Shown one piece after another: positions 46,646 through 55,998 of a stretch of 60,850 nt of DNA. The translations under genes were made by a program, and so were the position numbers. Each line of letters opens with the position of its first letter. Within the stretch, counting starts at the first letter, position 1. The notes beneath the pieces are model-generated. The model searched no databases, was not told where the DNA came from, and saw nothing but the letters and a program-made list of their open reading frames with translations. Source of the stretch: Candidatus Sumerlaeota bacterium (lineage in GTDB: Bacteria; Sumerlaeota; Sumerlaeia; UBA8349); contig JAFGFN010000089.1 of NCBI GenBank assembly GCA_016931035.1, positions 1-60,850 on the forward strand, given 5' to 3'.

Positions 46646-48682
46646 TTGGCAAAGAACAGAATGCTTCTCGTTCGCCGTCGTTGGATCGACCTGCCGTTCC
46701 TGAATCTCAGGCTTTCGTGGTTCGCACTCGGTCTCTTCCTCACGGCGCTCGCGTCTCTGGCGCCGCGTCTGGAGGGATGCGATTTCGGTCTGCCCTACTT
46801 GCACCACTGGGACGAGCCGTTCCTGCTCACGCCCGCGTTGCGCGTCATCCGCAACAACGATCTGAATCCTCACTTTTGGCAATGGCCCACTCTTCCCCAC
46901 TACCTCCATGCCGTCCGCGGGACGTTTTCCCTTTCCGGCGCGATGAGCCGGGGCGAGATTGAAAACGTCTTCGCCATACGCTCGGGCGACGACACGCTCT
47001 ATAAGTGGGATTGCCCCTATCCGTTCTTCTATGAAAACGGCCGCCGATTGACCGCGATCTTCGGGGCGATGACGGTTGTCTTGGCGGGCTTGGTCGCGCG
47101 TCGCATCGCCGGCCCGTGGGCGGGCATCGCGTCGGCCGCGCTCCTCGCGGGCTACTCGCCGCACCTTCTGCATTCCCACTTCGCGACCCCCGAGGTCCCG
47201 GCGGTCTTCTTCGTTCTTCTGGCCGCGTGGATTTCGCTCGGGTTGTTCGCCCGGCCTCCTTCCGCGGGACGCTATTTCGTCTGCGGACTGTTCTGCGGCC
47301 TGTGCGTCGCGACGAAGTACAACATGTATCCGGTCGTGCTCGTCCCTCTCGTCCTGCATCTCTTCAACACGCGCCGCCGTAGGTTCTGGGGCGTGCCGCT
47401 CGCCGCGTCGATCTTGGGCGTTCCGCTCGGCTTCCTGGCCGGATGCCCGATGGCGCTGTCCGATCCTCTGATGTTCATTCACGGTCTGAGCTCGCAATTC
47501 TCGCGATTCTTGACCGGCGCACACGGAGGCGGCCACGTGGCCTCGGCCGGCGAGGCGCTCGGGAAATACCTGCGCGAGGCGTGGCAGGGTGGACGGGGAG
47601 CGCCGATCCTGATTTTCGCGATGTTGGGCGTCGTTCCGGCGCGCGGGTTCGGTTGGCGCAAGGGTCTGGCGGTCTGGGTGTTCTGCATCGCCTACGTGGC
47701 ATTGATGACGAGGCAGAAGGTCTACTTCCCCCGATATGCCCTGCCGTGCCTCGCCCTCCTCCTGGTGCCGGCGGGATGCGGAATCGCCTCGATCGCTCGA
47801 CGGCTGGGCGGCCGGCGTCTCGGGGTACGAACCGGCCTCGTCGTCGTACTCCTCGTCCTCTGCATCGCGCCGCAGATCGGACCCTATCGGCGCGAGATGG
47901 CGGCGTTGAGGCAACCCGACTCGCGGCTCGACATGGCCCGCTGGATCGACGCCAACATCCGGGAGGACGCGGTTATCGCCGTCGCGCGCGAACTCCATTT
48001 CGCGCCGCAAACGCTCGATTCCCGTTTCCGCCTGGTTCCGTTCAACCACCTCGGCGCCGCGTGGTCCAAACTCCAGGAGTCGGGAGCCGAATACATCCTG
48101 ACATCGGATCGGTACGCTCTCTTCTTCGCGCAAGACAAGGAAGAGCTGCTCGACGACTATCACGCCCGTTTCGCCCGGACGGAGCTCGTGCAGTCGTTCT
48201 CCAACGGCAACTTCTACCTGGATGTGTATAACCACAACGGCAACGTCGTCCTGCGTCGCACGCCCACGACCGACCCCACCCCTTCCCGCCAGACCGAAGA
48301 CAAGACGGTATTTGCACTGGGGATGAACCCGACGCGCGACGTGGGAATCGGCGACGGGGCGGGCGTCGTCTTCCTCGAACCCGGGTCTCTCGTGACCCGG
48401 ATCGGTTTGCCGTCGAGCGCGAGCCGCGTCGTACTGCACGCCCGCCGGGGACATCCGCGCGACAAGACGAACCCCGGGAACGGATTCATCGCCGTTCACC
48501 TCTTGAACATCGCCGACAGGGAACAAGTGCTTTCTTCCCAACCGATAAAGATCTTCGCGGAGTACCGGAAGGAATTCTCCGCTCCCTTCGAGGTCCCGGC
48601 GGGCGACTACTTGATGGAAGTCCGCTGCGATGACGGCGGGAGCCGCGTCCCGGTCGAGCTCGACTGGGTTCGGTTCGAATAG
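46646..48682 (+). CDS. Integral membrane glycosyltransferase-like protein (PMT_2/GT-C)
   Basis: A 678-residue protein starting at TTG (GGAAGG seven bases upstream). About ten hydrophobic segments; the first loop LPYLHHWDEPFLLTPALRVI contains the acidic GT-C-type motif, followed by HYLHAVRGTFS. After ~residue 500 there is a soluble region (YILTSDRYALFFAQDKEE) and a C-terminal beta-domain (VVLHARRGHPRDKTN, YLMEVRCDDGGSRVP). Function inferred from class only. Confidence 0.82.
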   Translation: MAKNRMLLVRRRWIDLPFLNLRLSWFALGLFLTALASLAPRLEGCDFGLPYLHHWDEPFLLTPALRVIRNNDLNPHFWQWPTLPHYLHAVRGTFSLSGAMSRGEIENVFAIRSGDDTLYKWDCPYPFFYENGRRLTAIFGAMTVVLAGLVARRIAGPWAGIASAALLAGYSPHLLHSHFATPEVPAVFFVLLAAWISLGLFARPPSAGRYFVCGLFCGLCVATKYNMYPVVLVPLVLHLFNTRRRRFWGVPLAASILGVPLGFLAGCPMALSDPLMFIHGLSSQFSRFLTGAHGGGHVASAGEALGKYLREAWQGGRGAPILIFAMLGVVPARGFGWRKGLAVWVFCIAYVALMTRQKVYFPRYALPCLALLLVPAGCGIASIARRLGGRRLGVRTGLVVVLLVLCIAPQIGPYRREMAALRQPDSRLDMARWIDANIREDAVIAVARELHFAPQTLDSRFRLVPFNHLGAAWSKLQESGAEYILTSDRYALFFAQDKEELLDDYHARFARTELVQSFSNGNFYLDVYNHNGNVVLRRTPTTDPTPSRQTEDKTVFALGMNPTRDVGIGDGAGVVFLEPGSLVTRIGLPSSASRVVLHARRGHPRDKTNPGNGFIAVHLLNIADREQVLSSQPIKIFAEYRKEFSAPFEVPAGDYLMEVRCDDGGSRVPVELDWVRFE

Positions 48683-48712
48683 GAAAGGAAAAGAGGAGAG
48701 GCCACCCGTCGC

Positions 48713-50416
48713 ATGCGTCATGCACCGAGCATTTTCCTGTTTCTCGCGCTTCTCTATCTCCTCACTTTGGGCGGACATCTCTATTCGCCCGATGAGGAAA
48801 TCCTCTTTCGCACAACCGAGTCGCTGGCCACCCGCGGCGCGCTCGACATCGAGTCGCTCTCCGGCTTCGCCACTCGAACCGGGACCGACGGCCTCGAGTA
48901 CGCCCAGTACGGCGTCGGACAACCTGTCGCCGCGATCCCTTTCTACTGGCTCGGGCGGGGACTCGCGCGCGTCGTCCCAGCCGAGAAATGGGTCGCGCTG
49001 CGAAGCGCGATGAGGACCGACTATCCTCCGGTCTCGCCCGACGAGCCTCCGTCCGAGCTGGCGCGAGAGACGGCCTGTCGTTTCGCCGTGTCCTCGTTCA
49101 ACCTTTTCGTCACGGCGCTGACGGGAACGTTTCTCTTCCTCCTGGCGCGACGCCTCGGCGGGTCGGAACGCGCCGCATGGCTCGCGGCGCTGATGTGGGG
49201 CGCGGGATCGGCGGCTTGGCCTCACGCCCGAACGTTCTTCACCGAACCGCTGGCGACGCTCTGCCTGATTCTCGCTTTCGAAATGCTCGCCCGATACTTC
49301 GTCCCCTCACCGCTCTCCCCCGAGCGAAATGAGACCGAGGAGGGGCCCGAGCCCCTCGCCTGCGGATGCCTTCATTCCTGCGCGTGCGGGCGCGAAGGAC
49401 TCGGCAGCTCGACGCTGCCCCTCTTCGCGGGGATCGCCGCCGCATACGCCTGTCTGGTTCGACTCGACTCGGTTGTCCTTCTCGCGCCGCTCGCCCCGCT
49501 CGTCGTCTGGGGCGACCTTCGCACCCGCAACGGAGAAGGTGCGGAGCGTCGCCTATGGCGCGAAGCGGCGAGACACGCGGTCCAGCGCAAGGTCTATCTT
49601 CGCCTGACCGTTTTCGCGATTCCCGTCGTCGTCGCCGGAGGCCTCGTTCTCCTCCTCAACACACTTCACTTCGGGAGTCCCTTCGCCTCGGCCTACAGCG
49701 ACCAGCCCGAGGGCATTGCGTTCTCGACTCCGATCCTGGCGGGACTCTACGGCTTCCTCTTCAGCGTCGGCAAAGGGATGTTCTTTTTCTCTCCGGGCCT
49801 GGTCCTCGGCTTGTGGGGGTTCGGCCCCATGGTGCGGAAACGGCCCGTCTTCGGGCTCGCCCTTCTTCTCGCCGTCGTGCTGTTCCTCCTCTTCCAGAGC
49901 GCCTGGCGCAACTGGACGGGCGGCTGGTGTTGGGGACCGCGCCACATCGTTCAGATCCACGCCCTCCTCGCGATCCCGATCGCCATGTGGCTGGCGGACC
50001 GGTGGACGCGGGGTCGGCGCTTCGTCGCGGTCTGGCTGTTGGGCGTGGGCGCGGCGGTCCAGATCTACGGTTGCTCGCAGAGTTTCATCGACTTCTACCG
50101 CGTGTATTATTCGGACCCGCGTCCGCCTTACGCACGGATTCTGTACGATCCCGCTCGGACCCCGACGATCGAGGCCTTCTTCGCTCTGCTTTTGCTACGC
50201 GACCCCGAGACGGGCGCGCAGCTCCCTCGCCCGGTCGCGGTTTCGCCCGCTTCGTTTCCCGCTCCCATCAACGATTCGATTTACGTGGTTCAGAATTCGC
50301 AGTGGCTGCGCTACGCCGAGATGTGGCGCGACCTCCGCATTCACGACTTTTTTTGGCTGCACGTATATTCCATCACAAGAAACGAGACAAACAATGGACG
50401 ATTCGATTCGGATTGA
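48713..50416 (+). CDS. Integral membrane glycosyltransferase-like protein (GT-C), paralogue of 39.4-kb gene
   Basis: A 567-residue protein with ~11 hydrophobic segments. The acidic first loop is GGHLYSPDEEILFRTTESL. GVGQPVAAIPFYWLGRGLA and AGLYGFLFSVGKGMFFFSPG match equivalent blocks of the protein at 39.4-41.1 kb. Starts 31 bp after the previous GT-C gene, and its end overlaps the next gene by 23 bp. Two GT-C genes after galT suggest a galactose-containing glycan, but this is speculative. Confidence 0.83.
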   Translation: MRHAPSIFLFLALLYLLTLGGHLYSPDEEILFRTTESLATRGALDIESLSGFATRTGTDGLEYAQYGVGQPVAAIPFYWLGRGLARVVPAEKWVALRSAMRTDYPPVSPDEPPSELARETACRFAVSSFNLFVTALTGTFLFLLARRLGGSERAAWLAALMWGAGSAAWPHARTFFTEPLATLCLILAFEMLARYFVPSPLSPERNETEEGPEPLACGCLHSCACGREGLGSSTLPLFAGIAAAYACLVRLDSVVLLAPLAPLVVWGDLRTRNGEGAERRLWREAARHAVQRKVYLRLTVFAIPVVVAGGLVLLLNTLHFGSPFASAYSDQPEGIAFSTPILAGLYGFLFSVGKGMFFFSPGLVLGLWGFGPMVRKRPVFGLALLLAVVLFLLFQSAWRNWTGGWCWGPRHIVQIHALLAIPIAMWLADRWTRGRRFVAVWLLGVGAAVQIYGCSQSFIDFYRVYYSDPRPPYARILYDPARTPTIEAFFALLLLRDPETGAQLPRPVAVSPASFPAPINDSIYVVQNSQWLRYAEMWRDLRIHDFFWLHVYSITRNETNNGRFDSD

Positions 50417-51749
50417 GAAAGCCCGGCCCGAGGACCGCGAGGCCATCCTCGAGGTCATGCGTCCCTGGAACATGCATCATGTCCCTTCGCCCGAAATGGA
50501 GACGATGGACCTGTCGATGTACTTCGTCGCGCGAAAAGAGGGACGCGTAATCGGCGCCGCGGGCTATGCGATCCTCTCGCAAACCGTCGGCAAGACCACG
50601 CTGCTCGGTGTTCTTCCCGATCTCCAGGGCTCGGGCGTCGGCAAAGCGCTCCAGAACACCCGGCTCGAAGCGATGCATCGCCTCGGAGTCAAGAAGGTCG
50701 TCACGAACTCCGACCGCCCCGCCACCATCGAGTGGCTGAAGAAATCGTACGGCTTCCGCGAGGTGGGGACGCTCAAGAAACTCATGTCGTTCGGCGATCC
50801 CGACATCGACCGGTGGACCACGCTCGAACTCGATCTCGTCGCCTACATGAAGAAAGCCGACCGCGAGGCGGCGATGCGCGAGTACGTCGCGCGCAACGAG
50901 CCCCACCCGCTCGCCCCCTATCCGCCGTTCCTGGTCAACGTCTGCCTGACCGGAATGATTCCCACCAAGAAGACGACCGAGTTCGTCCCCGTCGGTGTCG
51001 AGGAGATCGTCGAGGACGCCGTCCGCGTCGCCGATGCCGGGGCGCAAATCCTGCACGTCCACGCGCGCGACGAAGACGGCAAACCCACCTGGCGCGGCGA
51101 TCTCTACGAGAAGATCCTGACCGGAATCCGACGCGAGCGTCCCGACCTCGTTCTTTGCATCAGCACCTCGGGCCGCAACTGGCCCGACTTCGAGCGCCGG
51201 TCCGAAGCGCTTCGCCTCACGGGCGACGCCAAGCCCGACATGGCGAGTCTCACGCTCGGATCGATGAACTTTCCGACGGGCCCGAGCGTCAACGCGCCCG
51301 AGATGATCCAGAAGCTGGCGCAGGCGATGCAGGAAAACGACATTCGCCCCGAGCTCGAGGTCTTCGACCACGGCATGATCGCCTACGCCAAGTTCCTCGA
51401 ACGCCGCGGCCTTCTGCCCGAGAAGAAGTACTTCAATTTGCTTCTCGGGAGTCTCGGCACGGCTTCGGCCACGATCGCGAACCTCGCCGCGATGGTTCAG
51501 GCGCTGCCCGAGAACTCGGTCTGGGCCGCCGCCGGCATCGGCATGTTCCAGCTGCCGATGAACGCCGCCGCCATCGTCGCGGGCGGAGGCGTGCGCGTCG
51601 GCCTCGAAGACAACATCCACTACGACAGCGCGCGCAAACGCCTCGCCTCGAACGAAGACCTGGTCAAGCGCGTCGTCCGCCTCGCCGCCGAGCTCGAGCG
51701 CCCCCTCGCCACCGCGGCGCAGGCGCGCCAGATGGTGGGACTCGGATAG
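50394..51749 (+). CDS. GNAT acetyltransferase / beta-keto acid cleavage enzyme (BKACE, DUF849) fusion
   Basis: A 451-residue two-domain protein. Residues 1-150 are a GNAT domain with acetyl-CoA loop LQGSGVGKAL (78-86) and the late GNAT strand FREVGTLKKLMSFG. Residues ~175-451 are a BKACE TIM barrel: VNVCLTGMIPTKKTTEFVPV, metal site ILHVHARDEDG (HxH), catalytic block ELEVFDHGMIAYA and VGLEDNIHYD. BKACEs condense a beta-keto acid with acetyl-CoA to give acetoacetate plus a new CoA ester; many act on amino-acid-derived keto acids. A GNAT on the same chain could acetylate a product or substrate amine. The start at 50394 lacks a strong Shine-Dalgarno and overlaps the preceding gene. Confidence 0.88.
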   Translation: MDDSIRIEKARPEDREAILEVMRPWNMHHVPSPEMETMDLSMYFVARKEGRVIGAAGYAILSQTVGKTTLLGVLPDLQGSGVGKALQNTRLEAMHRLGVKKVVTNSDRPATIEWLKKSYGFREVGTLKKLMSFGDPDIDRWTTLELDLVAYMKKADREAAMREYVARNEPHPLAPYPPFLVNVCLTGMIPTKKTTEFVPVGVEEIVEDAVRVADAGAQILHVHARDEDGKPTWRGDLYEKILTGIRRERPDLVLCISTSGRNWPDFERRSEALRLTGDAKPDMASLTLGSMNFPTGPSVNAPEMIQKLAQAMQENDIRPELEVFDHGMIAYAKFLERRGLLPEKKYFNLLLGSLGTASATIANLAAMVQALPENSVWAAAGIGMFQLPMNAAAIVAGGGVRVGLEDNIHYDSARKRLASNEDLVKRVVRLAAELERPLATAAQARQMVGLG

Positions 51750-51917
51750 AATCGTCGAGGGGCGGGGGGACGGAGAACGAGGAATGGAATGCCCTGATCC
51801 CGGTTCCGATACTGAAGAGAGCGTCGATCCGGGACCAATCGGTATTGTGTCCCTCGGTTGCCTCGATTGCAGCGGCGGGCGTCAGCGGAGGGAGAATGCA
51901 TTTGCCCGGCGCGCGGG

Positions 51918-53474
51918 TCAGATGTAGCTGTGGAGGCCGGGTAGGAGGTAGGAGACTCCGAGGTACGTGAAGAGGACCGCGGCGAAACCGATGAGCGAGA
52001 CGACGATCGAACGCAGACCTCGCCAGCCGACCATCAAGCGCGTGTGGAGATAAGCGACGTAGATCAGCCATGTGATCGCCGCCCAAGTCTCCTTCGGGTC
52101 CCACCCCCAAGGCCGTCCCCAGGCGGTGTTCGCCCAGACCGCGCCGGTGACGATCCCGATCGTGAGCATCGGCAATCCGAAACAGACGACCTTGAGGTTG
52201 AGCGATTCGATCCGGTCGAGGTCGGAACGGGGCGTCGTCCCGTCAACAGTTTCGCCTGGTCCCACGGCGAGAGGAGTCCCGCCCTGTCGGGCATACTGGA
52301 CGAGGTAGACGACGCACAAAAAGAAGGAAAGAGCGAAGGCCGAGTAGGAGATCATGATGGTCGTCACGTGAATCTTGAGCCAGTACGACTGGAGCGCGGC
52401 GATGAGGGGGTTCGCGCGCGTCATCGAGATCGGGAGCGAGTTGGCGACCCCCATGAAGAGCGCGCCCAACACGGCGCCGCCGATTCCCAGGTAGACGGCG
52501 CGGTATAGGACTAGGAAAACGAGCGCGAGAAGGGTGGAGCCCGCGACGGCGAACACCATCGATTCGTAGAGACTGGCGACCGGCACGCGGCCGAGGACGA
52601 CGCCTCGCACGACGAGTCCGCCGACGTGGAGGAGAAACGCGAGCGCCAGCGCGGCGGTCGCGATTCGGCTTAGTCCGCTCCAACGCTTGACGCGACACGC
52701 CAAGAAGAGAACCGCCGAGAGCGGATAGAACCAGGCGCTCCAGTAGAAGGGGCGAACCCGCGTGTTGGCGAGATCCCATCGAATCCGGCGCGGCGACACG
52801 AACTCGAAGCCGTCGCACGCATTCTGGGCCGATATCAGTTCGTCGGCCGCCGCCGCAAACGCTCGGGCGTCACTCGCTCGCGCGGCGGCTTTCAGTCCGA
52901 TCCACGCCTTGGCCATTCGGCGCTCGGCCTCGGTCGCGCGTTCGCCCTTCTCCATCAGGGCGCGAGGCGCGATCCAGGAGGTTCGTCGTCCGCGGAAATC
53001 GACCTGGGGTACGATCGTGAGGGAATCTTCGGCCGAGCCCAACGCGTCGGCGCGTTCGACGAGAGCGTTCCACGAGCGCCGCGCGGATTCCGAATCGTGA
53101 AGGAGGGCGGAAAATCCCGGCGCGGCCTGGGCGCGGAGGATGTCGTGGAGCGAGACCCGCCTGGTTCCGAGGAACCGGCGGAGTCCGCGGTCGCTCACCT
53201 TGAAGAACGGTTCGTGAACGTACCTCGCCGGGTCTCGGATCAGAGCGAACCACGCCGCCGTGCCGCGCGCGCCGTCGAGTGCGCGGCGGTCCGTGACGAG
53301 TCGAACCTGTTCCTCCGCGTAGGTGCGAAGGCTTTTCTCGATCCCGTCGTTCTGGACAACCAGGAGATCGAGTTGCGAGTAGTCGAGGTCGCCGCCCGAC
53401 GCCGCCGCGGCCGCGAAAGCCAAACCGACCAGAAGAAGCAACCATCCCGGGAAGTGGAGTCTCGTTCTACGCAT
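51918..53474 (-). CDS. ccsA: Cytochrome c biogenesis protein CcsA (System II)
   Basis: About 518 residues. The C-terminal ~280 residues are the CcsA haem-handling core with the WWD signature GRPWGWDPKETWAAITWL and flanking histidine-bearing helices (FLLHVGGLVVRGVVLG, SYWLKIHVTTIMISYSAF). The N-terminal ~230 residues are a signal-anchored periplasmic region (WLLLLVGLAFAAAAASGG onward) as in the fused forms of Planctomycetota and Bacteroidota. ATG 53474 overlaps the resB stop by 8 bp (ATGCGTAG); GTG 53486 is an alternative. With ResB it attaches haem to CXXCH apocytochromes. Confidence 0.93.
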   Translation of the reverse strand: MRRTRLHFPGWLLLLVGLAFAAAAASGGDLDYSQLDLLVVQNDGIEKSLRTYAEEQVRLVTDRRALDGARGTAAWFALIRDPARYVHEPFFKVSDRGLRRFLGTRRVSLHDILRAQAAPGFSALLHDSESARRSWNALVERADALGSAEDSLTIVPQVDFRGRRTSWIAPRALMEKGERATEAERRMAKAWIGLKAAARASDARAFAAAADELISAQNACDGFEFVSPRRIRWDLANTRVRPFYWSAWFYPLSAVLFLACRVKRWSGLSRIATAALALAFLLHVGGLVVRGVVLGRVPVASLYESMVFAVAGSTLLALVFLVLYRAVYLGIGGAVLGALFMGVANSLPISMTRANPLIAALQSYWLKIHVTTIMISYSAFALSFFLCVVYLVQYARQGGTPLAVGPGETVDGTTPRSDLDRIESLNLKVVCFGLPMLTIGIVTGAVWANTAWGRPWGWDPKETWAAITWLIYVAYLHTRLMVGWRGLRSIVVSLIGFAAVLFTYLGVSYLLPGLHSYI

Positions 53475-54759
53475 TCTCTGTCGCACCCTTGCGAATTGCC
53501 TTCACGATTTCGGCCACGTCGCGTTCCAGATGAGACGTCGCGTAGCGCGATCGTCCTCCGAGGTAGATCCGACCGGTCTCCTCGCTCCAGAGCGCCCAGA
53601 ATCTCCTGCGCCGGACGGCGAACGAGATCGTCGGTCCCGCTATCATCAGAAGGCACCCCAGATAGATCGCCGGAATTCCCGGGTGTCGCATCACTCCCAA
53701 GACCGAGTAGTAGGCCTCGATCTTCTCCCAACGTTCGACATGGAATCGGCCCTTCGGCTCGTCGGCGGCGAGACGCGCGGACATTTCCGAGGGCGTCGCG
53801 GACAGATCGTGCGCGAACACTGCGCCGCCGGGCTCGCGGATCGCGCACTGGACGGTTTGCCCTGTTTCCTCGAGCGAGAGAGTGTATCCCGGGGCGCCGG
53901 GGACGTCGATCGGCTCTCCCACGTTGGCCTCGACATAGATGGGGCGGGGGGTGGGGGAGCGCGCGTCGCGAAGATCGAGCACGTAGCGCGAGATCTCGGG
54001 CGCGGGCTCGTAGCTGTTCTGATGGAGAACGAATCCGCCGTAACGCTGAGCGCGATTGACCTCGACCTCGCGCCGGAGATGGGTCGGACCGTCGAGGATC
54101 TCGACGGTCGATATGAACTTGTCCGGAACCGAGGAGTTGGGGTGAAGGGTCGTCTCGAAGTCGATCAATCGCAATTCGAATCCGAGCGGTTTCCCGTCGG
54201 GGCCGGATTCCTCGGTGAAATACCGGTCGGTCGATTCGCCTTCGCGAAGAACGACTTCGCCGCGAACTCCCATCGCCAGGTCGATGGCGGCGCCGACAAG
54301 GATCAAGATGACTCCCAGATGCGCGACGACCGAGCCCCAATGCTGGCATCGGCCCGCCAGCGCCGAAATCGCCCCCTTCTCTCGCCTCACCGCGCGGTAG
54401 CCGAGCGACCGCAACACGGTCTCGACCGCGTCGAGATCGGCCTCGCCCCGCGCGGAGGCGATCGAGTCGTTCACGCGAAGGTTTCCATAATCCTCGGGTC
54501 CGCGGAAAAAGACGGGCCGGTCGTCGAGCGGGATCGTCTCGCTGAGGTGGCGATAGGTGGCGCAGGCGATGCTGACGGCGTTCAGACCCAAGAGCGCCGC
54601 GAACCACCCCGTGCCGAAGACGAGGCGCATCGACTCTTCGCCCGGTAGGAACGTGCCCAAGACGCAAACAAGCGCCAGCGCCGCCAGAAAGACGAGTCCG
54701 ACGCGAACGGACGACAATTTGCGAAAGAGAGGATTCCGGACCGGCGGGAGACGCAGCAA
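53467..54759 (-). CDS. resB: Cytochrome c biogenesis protein ResB
   Basis: A 430-residue membrane protein from a TTG start. Four hydrophobic segments: SSVRVGLVFLAALALVCVLG, GTGWFAALLGLNAVSIACA, WGSVVAHLGVILILVGAAID and, after a large periplasmic domain, IPAIYLGCLLMIAGPTISFA. The motifs around QHWGSVVAHLG and LHQNSYEPAPE are typical ResB. It is translationally coupled to ccsA. The pair marks System II cytochrome c maturation. Confidence 0.92.
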   Translation of the reverse strand: MLRLPPVRNPLFRKLSSVRVGLVFLAALALVCVLGTFLPGEESMRLVFGTGWFAALLGLNAVSIACATYRHLSETIPLDDRPVFFRGPEDYGNLRVNDSIASARGEADLDAVETVLRSLGYRAVRREKGAISALAGRCQHWGSVVAHLGVILILVGAAIDLAMGVRGEVVLREGESTDRYFTEESGPDGKPLGFELRLIDFETTLHPNSSVPDKFISTVEILDGPTHLRREVEVNRAQRYGGFVLHQNSYEPAPEISRYVLDLRDARSPTPRPIYVEANVGEPIDVPGAPGYTLSLEETGQTVQCAIREPGGAVFAHDLSATPSEMSARLAADEPKGRFHVERWEKIEAYYSVLGVMRHPGIPAIYLGCLLMIAGPTISFAVRRRRFWALWSEETGRIYLGGRSRYATSHLERDVAEIVKAIRKGATENA

Positions 54760-54882
54760 AACGGGGAGCCCCTTTCCTACCCCGATTCTCCCAGGAGTCG
54801 AGGGCCCTTGTCAACGCGGGGGGATCTCCCGGCAAGACCGGGGGTGGAAGGATCGCGTCGGGCAAGCGACGCCGAAACGACG

Positions 54883-54932
54883 AAACCCGGACTCCGAGCA
54901 TTCGACCGGAGTCCGGGTTTTGGCCTTTTTCT
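54883..54932. terminator. Bidirectional-type hairpin terminator after the LysM gene
   Basis: Perfect 14-bp stem AAACCCGGACTCCG (54883-54896) / CGGAGTCCGGGTTT (54907-54920) with a 10-base loop; TTTT then GGCCTTTTT follow on the plus strand, while the minus strand after the stem is less T-rich. It lies between the end of the LysM gene and the start of resB, both leftward-transcribed, so it most likely separates these two units. Confidence 0.75.
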
Positions 54933-54958
54933 TCAGATACGATGCCCCGCGGGCCGCG

Positions 54959-55603
54959 TCAGGACCGGGGGATGTAGATCTGCTGTCCGGCGTAGATGAG
55001 GGCCGACATCGGGATGCGGTTGGCCCGGCAGATTTGCGCGGACGTCACGTTGTGCTTTCGAGCGATGGCCTGAAGCGTCTCGCCCTCACGCACGTTGTAG
55101 TAGAAGCCCCTCGGAACGGCGCGCGAGACGGTTGCGGATCTACCCGAACGTCTCGAGGAGACGCGGGTCGCGACGGGCTTGTCCGACTTCGCGGAGACAA
55201 CGGTTTCCGCCTTGCGGTCCTGAGACTTGACGGCGGCTTTGATCTCATTTTTCTGAGTCGCCACGGCCTCGGCGTTGGCCTGAATCTGCGTGGTCACGGC
55301 GCCCAGGCGCTGCTCGAGTTCCCGAAGGCGTTTCACGACGGGTTCGATTTCGGCCGCCGTCGCGCCGCCCGACTTGGCGGTCGCCTCGATGACGCGCACG
55401 CGCTCGGTCAGGTTGTCCATGTCGAAGTAGACGGCCTCGACGCTGCTCTTGCTCGTCTTTTTGAATTCTTCGAGCGCGGCGATCCGTTGCTCCAGCTTCT
55501 GCATCTGGGCGGCGTGTTCGGAACTCACGGTGCAGGCGCTGAGAAGAGAGGCGAAGAGGATGCACACAAACAAGGCGAAAACGGGGAAACGGAAAACAGA
55601 CAT
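54959..55603 (-). CDS. LysM-domain lipoprotein with coiled coil
   Basis: A 214-residue precursor. Lipoprotein signal ending LLSAC (Cys24). Residues ~30-130 are a coiled coil (AAQMQKLEQRIAALEEFKK, LRELEQRLGAVTTQI). Residues ~167-213 are one LysM peptidoglycan-binding domain: YYNVREGETLQAIARKHN, ICRANRI and the ending GQQIYIPRS. It probably tethers the outer membrane or another partner to the wall, like a Braun-lipoprotein analogue, by inference. The gene lies between smc and the resB operon with its own terminator. Confidence 0.88.
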   Translation of the reverse strand: MSVFRFPVFALFVCILFASLLSACTVSSEHAAQMQKLEQRIAALEEFKKTSKSSVEAVYFDMDNLTERVRVIEATAKSGGATAAEIEPVVKRLRELEQRLGAVTTQIQANAEAVATQKNEIKAAVKSQDRKAETVVSAKSDKPVATRVSSRRSGRSATVSRAVPRGFYYNVREGETLQAIARKHNVTSAQICRANRIPMSALIYAGQQIYIPRS

Positions 55604-55998
55604 GGTCGGCTCCTTTGCCAGCGGGAATAAGAACTCGGCAGTCGGCTGAGTGGAATCGGCGTCGTTGAGACAACGATACGCGAGAACGTTCGCGCCCCCG
55701 AGGGCGCGAGAACGGGAAGAAAAGCCGTTGAGACTTATGTCATAACGCGAAAAGCGCTCTTCGACCTCCTTGCTTGAGGCAGGAATCGGAAATCGGACGC
55801 AAAACCACCCGTTGTACCTGCGGACCTCCCCGCAGTACAACAAAGGATACCTTACACGCCCTTCTCCCGCCGCGTCAAGCAGATTTCTGGACGAATTCGA
55901 GATGAGACAATCGAAAGGCTCGAACCTCGAATCGCAACCCGAGGGACGAAGCGCGGAGGCGGAAAGAGGATCTTCTCTCCGCCTCCTCCAGGGGGCCG
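55604..55998. other. Intergenic region between smc and the LysM gene
   Basis: No gene is evident. It contains an inverted repeat GTTGTACCTGCGG / CCGCAGTACAAC (55811-55823 and 55830-55841) that could be the smc terminator, though no clear T-run follows on the minus strand, and an AT-richer patch (55735-55760) that may hold the LysM promoter. Confidence 0.45.
55811..55841 (-). repeat. Hairpin downstream of smc
   Basis: Twelve-base-pair stem with a single bulged base and a 6-base loop, about 160 bp beyond the smc stop. A factor-independent terminator is possible but unproven. Confidence 0.45.

Noticed and set aside
45308..49225. A 1305-codon open frame on the minus strand, antisense to the CehA-like, galT and GT-C genes
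   Set aside because: High-GC codon bias on the sense strand leaves the antisense frame open; the translated sequence is Arg/Glu/Gly-rich with no domain, and the sense genes are clear.
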